Origin: Sphingomonadales bacterium
GTDB lineage: Bacteria; Pseudomonadota; Alphaproteobacteria; Sphingomonadales; Sphingomonadaceae
Length of the DNA: 64,000 nt
Direction: 5' to 3'
Assembly (NCBI GenBank): GCA_028868535.1
Contig: JAGWUH010000008.1
Span: 1-64,000, forward strand
Numbering within the stretch: the stretch's first letter is position 1; every line of letters begins with the position of its first letter. A model generated the notes under the pieces. The model was not told where the DNA came from. It was given only the letters and a program-made list of their open reading frames with translations, and did not search any database. This document shows, in pieces, positions 59,968 through 64,000 of the stretch. The translations under genes were made by a program, and so were the position numbers.

Positions 59968-60843
59968 ATGATCAAGTCCATCGCGATCGTCGGCCTCGGC
60001 AACATGGGCGGCGGCATGGCGCTCAACCTCGTGCGCGGCGGCTTCCGCGTCCACGCCTTCGACCTGTCGCGCGAGGCCTGTGCCAAGGCGAAGGAGAACG
60101 GTTGCGAGGTCTTCGCCACCGTTGCCGAGGCGGTGCGGGGCGTCGATGCGGTGGTGACGATGCTGCCCAACGGCGGCATCATCGACAGCGTCTACAGCAA
60201 CGAGGTGATCGGCAAGGCGCCGACCTCGGCGCTGCTGCTCGATTGCTCGACGATCGACGTCGCCACCGCGCGCCATGTCGCCAATGCGGCGCGCGCGGCC
60301 GGCTACGAGATGGTCGACGCCCCGGTTTCCGGCGGCATCGCCGCGGCCAGCCAGGGCACGCTCACCTTCATGGTCGGCGGCACCAAGCACGCGTTCCAGC
60401 GGGCCGAGGCGGTGCTGAACGCGATGGGCAAGGCGGTGATCCACGCCGGCGAGAGCGGCGCCGGCCAGGCCGCCAAGATCTGCAACAACATGCTGCTCGG
60501 CATCCACATGATCGGCACCTGCGAGGCGTTCGCCATGGCCGAACGGCTCGGCCTCGATCTCCACGCCTTCTACGACATCGCCTCGAAGGCCTCGGGCCAG
60601 TGCTGGTCGATGACGTCGTACTGCCCGGTCCCCGGCGTCGGCCCGCACAGTCCCGCCGACAACGACTTCCAGGGCGGCTTCGCCTCGGCGCTGATGCTCA
60701 AGGACCTCAAGCTGGCATTGGAGGCGGCCGAAACCGCCGGCACCAGCGTGCCCATGGGCACCCGCGCCAAGGAAATCTACGAAGCCTTCACCGCCGCCGG
60801 CAACGGCGGGCTCGACTTCTCCGCCATCATCCGGACGCTTTGA
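59968..60843 (+). CDS. mmsB: 3-hydroxyisobutyrate dehydrogenase
   Basis: A 291-residue beta-hydroxyacid dehydrogenase with the NAD motif IVGLGNMGGGMA near residue 7, the substrate motif DAPVSGGIAAASQGTL near residue 117 and the catalytic lysine in GQAAKICNN near residue 170. It oxidises 3-hydroxyisobutyrate to methylmalonate semialdehyde. GGGAGAG precedes the ATG. Last gene of the operon; it converges on the LacI gene with 4 bases between stops. Confidence 0.93.
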   Translation: MIKSIAIVGLGNMGGGMALNLVRGGFRVHAFDLSREACAKAKENGCEVFATVAEAVRGVDAVVTMLPNGGIIDSVYSNEVIGKAPTSALLLDCSTIDVATARHVANAARAAGYEMVDAPVSGGIAAASQGTLTFMVGGTKHAFQRAEAVLNAMGKAVIHAGESGAGQAAKICNNMLLGIHMIGTCEAFAMAERLGLDLHAFYDIASKASGQCWSMTSYCPVPGVGPHSPADNDFQGGFASALMLKDLKLALEAAETAGTSVPMGTRAKEIYEAFTAAGNGGLDFSAIIRTL

Positions 60844-60847
60844 AGGA

Positions 60848-61918
60848 TCAGCGCGCGCCGCGCGTGCTCGCGCGCGCGCGCAGCGCGATCGGCACCCGCA
60901 CTTGCGGCGCGGGGTTGCCCGTCACCATGCCGAGCAGCCTGTCGACCAGCAGGTCCCCGGCGGCCTCGAAGTCGGCCTCGATCGTGGTCAGCGGCGGGGT
61001 AGCCTGTGCCCCGGTGCGGATGCCGTCGAAGCCGATCACGCCCACGTCGCCCGGCACGTCGATCCCGGCGTCGCGCAGCGCCCGCATCGCGCCCAGCGCC
61101 ATCTCGTCGCAGGCGGCGAAGATCGCATCGAACGACTGCCCCGCCTCGACCAGCGCGGCCGTCGCCCGGCGGCCCTGCTCCTCGCGGGTGTAGCCTTCCT
61201 CAATGCCGACCAGCCACGGCTCCAGCCCGGCCTCGCGCATTGTCGCGACATAGCCCTCGTAGCGTTCGGCGAACTGGGGCTGGATCAGCGAGGTGATGCA
61301 GGCGATCCGCCGGTATCCGCAGCTAAGCAGGTGACCGACAGCCAGCCGCGCGCCGCCGTGGTTGTCGCTGCGTACCCATTCGAGGTCCTCGCGAGGGCTG
61401 CCCCAGCAGACCACGTGCGCGCCCGACGCGGCGACGTCCTCGAAGTATTCCCAGGCCGCGACGTTGACGCTGGCGCCGATGACGATCAGCCCGTCGGCCT
61501 TGCGCTGCTCCTGGTAGCGGCCGAACAGGTTCTCCGGCCCGTGCTGGAGCGAAACCAGCGTCTCGTAGCCACGCCGCGACGCCGCCGCGCAGGTCGCGCC
61601 GAGCAGCGCGAAGTAGAACGGGTTGAAATCGCGGATATGGTCGCCCGGGCGCATGATCACGACGACCGCGATCGTGCCGGTGCGGCCGGTGCGCAACCGT
61701 GCGGCGTTCTCGTCGACGTGGTAATCCAGCTTGCGTGCGGCGGCGAACACGCGGCTGCGCGTTGCCTCGCTTACCACCGGGTCGCCGGCCAGCGCGCGCG
61801 AGACCGTGGACTGGCTGACACCTGCTTCCGCCGCGACGTCGAAAGACGTCACGCGGTGACGGCGGGGCGCCGGCGCCGCCTTCAGATTCTGTCGCTCGTC
61901 CCACATGAAAGTGCTCAT
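60848..61918 (-). CDS. LacI-family transcriptional regulator
   Basis: A 356-residue repressor. The helix-turn-helix VTSFDVAAEAGVSQSTVSRAL is near residue 23, the hinge follows and the periplasmic-binding-protein-like sensor fills the rest. The ATG at MSTFMWDERQ was chosen because LacI proteins start close to the helix-turn-helix; a TTG just beyond the upstream SDR stop would add 19 residues. Ligand unknown; sugar or catabolite sensing is typical for the family. Confidence 0.85.
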   Translation of the reverse strand: MSTFMWDERQNLKAAPAPRRHRVTSFDVAAEAGVSQSTVSRALAGDPVVSEATRSRVFAAARKLDYHVDENAARLRTGRTGTIAVVVIMRPGDHIRDFNPFYFALLGATCAAASRRGYETLVSLQHGPENLFGRYQEQRKADGLIVIGASVNVAAWEYFEDVAASGAHVVCWGSPREDLEWVRSDNHGGARLAVGHLLSCGYRRIACITSLIQPQFAERYEGYVATMREAGLEPWLVGIEEGYTREEQGRRATAALVEAGQSFDAIFAACDEMALGAMRALRDAGIDVPGDVGVIGFDGIRTGAQATPPLTTIEADFEAAGDLLVDRLLGMVTGNPAPQVRVPIALRARASTRGAR

Positions 61919-61975
61919 GGGCGCGAATCCATACGATTGTAAAGGGTCGATCGGGGCTTGTGCCCGAACGTGCAA

Positions 61976-62752
61976 TCAGCGTGCCGAATGGCCCCCGTCG
62001 AGTCGCAGCTCGGCCCCGGTCATGAACCGGCTCTCGTCCGAGGCGAGATAGACCGCCGCCAGCGCGATCTCGCGCGGGGTCGCCAGGCGCCGCGCGGGCA
62101 CCTGCGCCGCCAGCATCGCGTCGACGGCGGCGCGATTGCCACCGGGCGGAACCAGGTTGTCCAGCATCGACGTATCCACCCAGGCCGGCAGGATCGCGTT
62201 GCAGCGCACGTCCCACCCGGCCTCGGCGCACTCGATCGCCACGGTCCGTGTCAGCGACAGCATCGCCGCCTTCGAGGCCGAATAGGCCCCCAGCATGGCA
62301 GCCCCGGTGATCCCCGCCAACGAGGCGATGTTGACGATCGCCGCCGGCGCGCTCTCGCGCAGCAAGGGCAGCGCGTGCTTGCAGCCGAGGAACGCCCCTT
62401 CGGCGTTGACAGTCATCGCCGCCCGCCACTGCGCGACGGCCATCGCCACGATCGGGCCGCCAACGCCGATGCCCGCATTGTTGACCAGCAGCGCCAACCC
62501 GCCCCAGGCCTCGCGCACGCCGTCGACGGCCGCCCGCCAGTCGTCCTCGCTGGTGACGTCGAGCGCCCGTGCCAGCACCGCGCCCGGATGATCGGCCGCG
62601 ATCGCTGCCGCTTCTGCCTGCGCTGCGGCGGCGTCGCGATCGGTCAGCAGCACGCGCGCGCCTTCCTCGGCGAAGGCCCGCGCGATCGCCGCGCCAATCC
62701 CGCGCCCGGCGCCGGTGACCAGAGCGGTCTTCCCCGCCAGCCGGCCGCTCAC
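61976..62752 (-). CDS. SDR-family oxidoreductase
   Basis: A 258-residue classical SDR with VTGAGRGIG near residue 12, NNAG near residue 91, catalytic Ser in ASLAG and Tyr/Lys in YSASK. GTG start overlaps the NUDIX stop (GTGA). It lies immediately before the LacI gene, which may control it. Substrate unknown. Confidence 0.86.
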   Translation of the reverse strand: MSGRLAGKTALVTGAGRGIGAAIARAFAEEGARVLLTDRDAAAAQAEAAAIAADHPGAVLARALDVTSEDDWRAAVDGVREAWGGLALLVNNAGIGVGGPIVAMAVAQWRAAMTVNAEGAFLGCKHALPLLRESAPAAIVNIASLAGITGAAMLGAYSASKAAMLSLTRTVAIECAEAGWDVRCNAILPAWVDTSMLDNLVPPGGNRAAVDAMLAAQVPARRLATPREIALAAVYLASDESRFMTGAELRLDGGHSAR

Positions 62753-63288
62753 CGGGTCATGCCCGGCGCCAGCAGCAACAGCAGCTTGACGTCGATGGCG
62801 TCGCCCCGGGCCCGCCGATCGGCGATGAAATCGGCGATACCCGCGCGGGGTACGCGGTGTACGGTGATGTTCTCCCCCTCGGTGCCGCCGCCGGGGCCGA
62901 CCCGCGTCAGCCCGTGCGCGCGCAGCAGCGTGAAACTCTCGGTGACCATCCCCGGCGAGGACCAGAACTCACCCAGGTTTTCCATGCGTGCCGCCGCATA
63001 GCCGGTCTCCTCTTCGAGTTCGCGCGCGGCGGCGGCCATCGGATCCTCGTCGGCGTTGCCGTCATGATCGCCGATCAGCCCGGCCGGCAGCTCGATGCAG
63101 GCCCGCCCCAGCGGCACCCGGTACTGCTCGACGAGGATCACCTGGTCCTCCTCGTCGATCGCCAGGATGACCGCGGCGCGAATTCCGCGCGCGCGGCTCA
63201 CGTATTCCCAGCGACCGCGTTGCTTGGCGGTGATGAAGCGCCCCTGCCAGTGGATCTGTTCGGGTGCATCGGCGTCGGCGTCGGGCAA
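62749..63288 (-). CDS. NUDIX hydrolase, ADP-ribose pyrophosphatase-like
   Basis: A 179-residue NUDIX protein. The core [20 protein letters not shown] near residue 74 and the NUDIX helix [15 protein letters not shown] near residue 112 are clear, with the ADP-ribose-type [19 protein letters not shown] later. The loop before the box has a 2-residue-shifted Gly relative to the consensus. It would hydrolyse nucleoside diphosphate-X compounds. The TTG start has GAGG upstream and follows the TPM gene by 2 bases. Confidence 0.85.
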   Translation of the reverse strand: MPDADADAPEQIHWQGRFITAKQRGRWEYVSRARGIRAAVILAIDEEDQVILVEQYRVPLGRACIELPAGLIGDHDGNADEDPMAAAARELEEETGYAAARMENLGEFWSSPGMVTESFTLLRAHGLTRVGPGGGTEGENITVHRVPRAGIADFIADRRARGDAIDVKLLLLLAPGMTR

Positions 63289-63290
63289 GT

Positions 63291-63968
63291 TCAGACCTCG
63301 ATCAGGCGGTCGGGGAGTTCGTTGACGTCCCCCGGTTTCACGGGAAAATGTTCGGAGAGGACCGCACCCACCCGCGCCACCGCTTCGCACAGGCCATCGG
63401 CGGGCCGGCCTTCGCGGATCGCGGCGAGCATCGCCGCCATCGCCTCGCCCCAGACTTCGGGTGCCACTTTCGCGGCGATCGCGGCATCGGCGACGATTTC
63501 CGCGCGCCGTTCGGCCCGCGACAGGTAGATGACGATGCCGGTGGAGCCGACGGTGCGCCGCTCGGTGCCGACGCGGAACGCGGTGACCGCCCGGGCGCGG
63601 ACGCGCGCGTGCTTGACCGGGCCGGGCACCAGCGCCAGCCGCAACGGCCGCCACGACTGCAGCAGCCACATGCCGGCGAACTTGGCCACCGCGACCACCA
63701 GCGCCAGGCTCAGCACGGTGCGCGGATGCCATTCGTGCGCCCACCAGCCCATCACCCGGTCGACCAGCGCGAGGCTGAACCCCGGCGCGATGGCCAGCAC
63801 CGCCAGCGCCAGCATCGCCACCAGCGCCGACCAGGTCAGGGCCACGTCCTCGTAGCGATCGGAGGCATCGGCCAGGATCGTCACGATCTCGCCGCTGGTC
63901 CGCGCTTCCGCGGCGGTGACCGCCGCGGCGATGCGGCCCCGATCGGCGTCGGTCAGCGCAAAGGTCAT
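63291..63968 (-). CDS. TPM-domain (YgcG/DUF477-type) membrane protein
   Basis: A 225-residue protein. An N-terminal TGEIV-like segment ([22 protein letters not shown]) and two hydrophobic helices (about residues 48-65 and 84-103) precede a second part with [28 protein letters not shown], the TPM phosphatase-like domain. Function is not established; members are linked to photosystem II repair in chloroplasts and to envelope roles in bacteria. ATG start. The gene beyond the window edge on the same strand looks like a second TPM gene. Confidence 0.8.
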   Translation of the reverse strand: MTFALTDADRGRIAAAVTAAEARTSGEIVTILADASDRYEDVALTWSALVAMLALAVLAIAPGFSLALVDRVMGWWAHEWHPRTVLSLALVVAVAKFAGMWLLQSWRPLRLALVPGPVKHARVRARAVTAFRVGTERRTVGSTGIVIYLSRAERRAEIVADAAIAAKVAPEVWGEAMAAMLAAIREGRPADGLCEAVARVGAVLSEHFPVKPGDVNELPDRLIEV

Positions 63969-63979
63969 CCCGGTCGTCC

Positions 63980-64000
63980 TACCATGAGCCCGACGAGCCG
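63980..64000 (-). CDS. C-terminal tail of a probable TPM-domain protein (cut by window edge)
   Basis: The last seven codons read GSSGSW then stop. A Gly/Ser-rich tail ending GSW is characteristic of bacterial TPM-domain (YgcG) proteins, which commonly sit directly before a shorter TPM gene like the one here. The rest lies outside the window. Confidence 0.5.

Noticed and set aside
60850..60890. Alternating GC run (GCGCGCGC) near the LacI gene end
   Set aside because: Within coding Arg/Ala codons (RARASTRGAR), so it is codon use and not a separate repeat element.
1..64000. Signs of insertion sequences, phage genes, CRISPR arrays or integrase genes
   Set aside because: None seen on reading both strands; the island has no transposase or tRNA at its borders in this window.

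Overview
The window is GC-rich, gene-dense chromosomal DNA from an alphaproteobacterium, most likely a sphingomonad (Novosphingobium, Sphingomonas or Sphingobium type). The pointers are an F0 ATP synthase operon with duplicated b and b' subunits and separate from F1, a MucR/Ros zinc-finger regulator beside a Fur-family gene, the purB-lapA-pyrF neighbourhood, a large TonB-dependent receptor inside a catabolic island, and many GTG/TTG starts with 4-bp stop/start overlaps. This assignment is an inference from gene content. No rRNA, tRNA, CRISPR array, insertion sequence or phage gene was seen.

Layout. (1) 1-6.7 kb, all minus strand: a cut-off Lys/Ala/Pro-rich protein, a TetR regulator, a patatin/3-hydroxybutyrate-dehydrogenase/nucleotidyltransferase operon, an acyltransferase, Fur, MucR, RimI and TsaB. 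(2) 6.8-11.7 kb: an isoprenylcysteine-methyltransferase-like membrane protein, an esterase, and a first amidohydrolase plus Rieske oxygenase pair. (3) 11.8-21 kb: mostly housekeeping (SIMPL protein, GNAT, pyrF, lapA, purB, prolyl oligopeptidase, GCS2-family ligase, TANGO2/NRDE protein, radC). (4) 21-25 kb: the ydbH-ynbE-ydbL envelope lipid-transport operon. (5) 25-27.8 kb: atpI-atpB-atpE-atpF'-atpF closed by a clear intrinsic terminator.

(6) 27.9-55.2 kb is a catabolic island. It contains two large/small acyl-CoA dehydrogenase pairs, a 3-ketosteroid-delta1-dehydrogenase-like flavoprotein, an acyl-CoA ligase, five SDRs, four alpha/beta hydrolases (counting the one at 52977-53762), an LLM flavin monooxygenase, two adjacent family III CoA-transferases, a second amidohydrolase plus Rieske pair, a [2Fe-2S] ferredoxin with a cytochrome P450, a TonB-dependent receptor, a two-component-type flavin reductase, and two proteins I cannot name. 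The logical flow would be outer-membrane uptake, oxygenation (P450, Rieske, LLM), ring desaturation (KstD-like), CoA activation (ligase or CoA-transferases) and beta-oxidation. The substrate is unknown. A hydrophobic polycyclic or terpenoid/steroid-like compound is the best guess.

(7) 55.4-60.8 kb is a valine-type (isobutyryl-CoA) degradation operon in which the usual methylmalonate-semialdehyde dehydrogenase position is occupied by a CoA-acylating aldehyde dehydrogenase of the SauS/EutE/AdhE type. (8) 60.8-64 kb, minus strand: a LacI regulator, an SDR, a NUDIX hydrolase and two TPM-domain genes, the last cut by the window edge.

The most notable points are the duplicated amidohydrolase-Rieske module with identical active-site layout in both copies, the undescribed-looking catabolic island around the second copy, the non-canonical aldehyde dehydrogenase in the valine operon, and several short palindromes and repeats at control positions.
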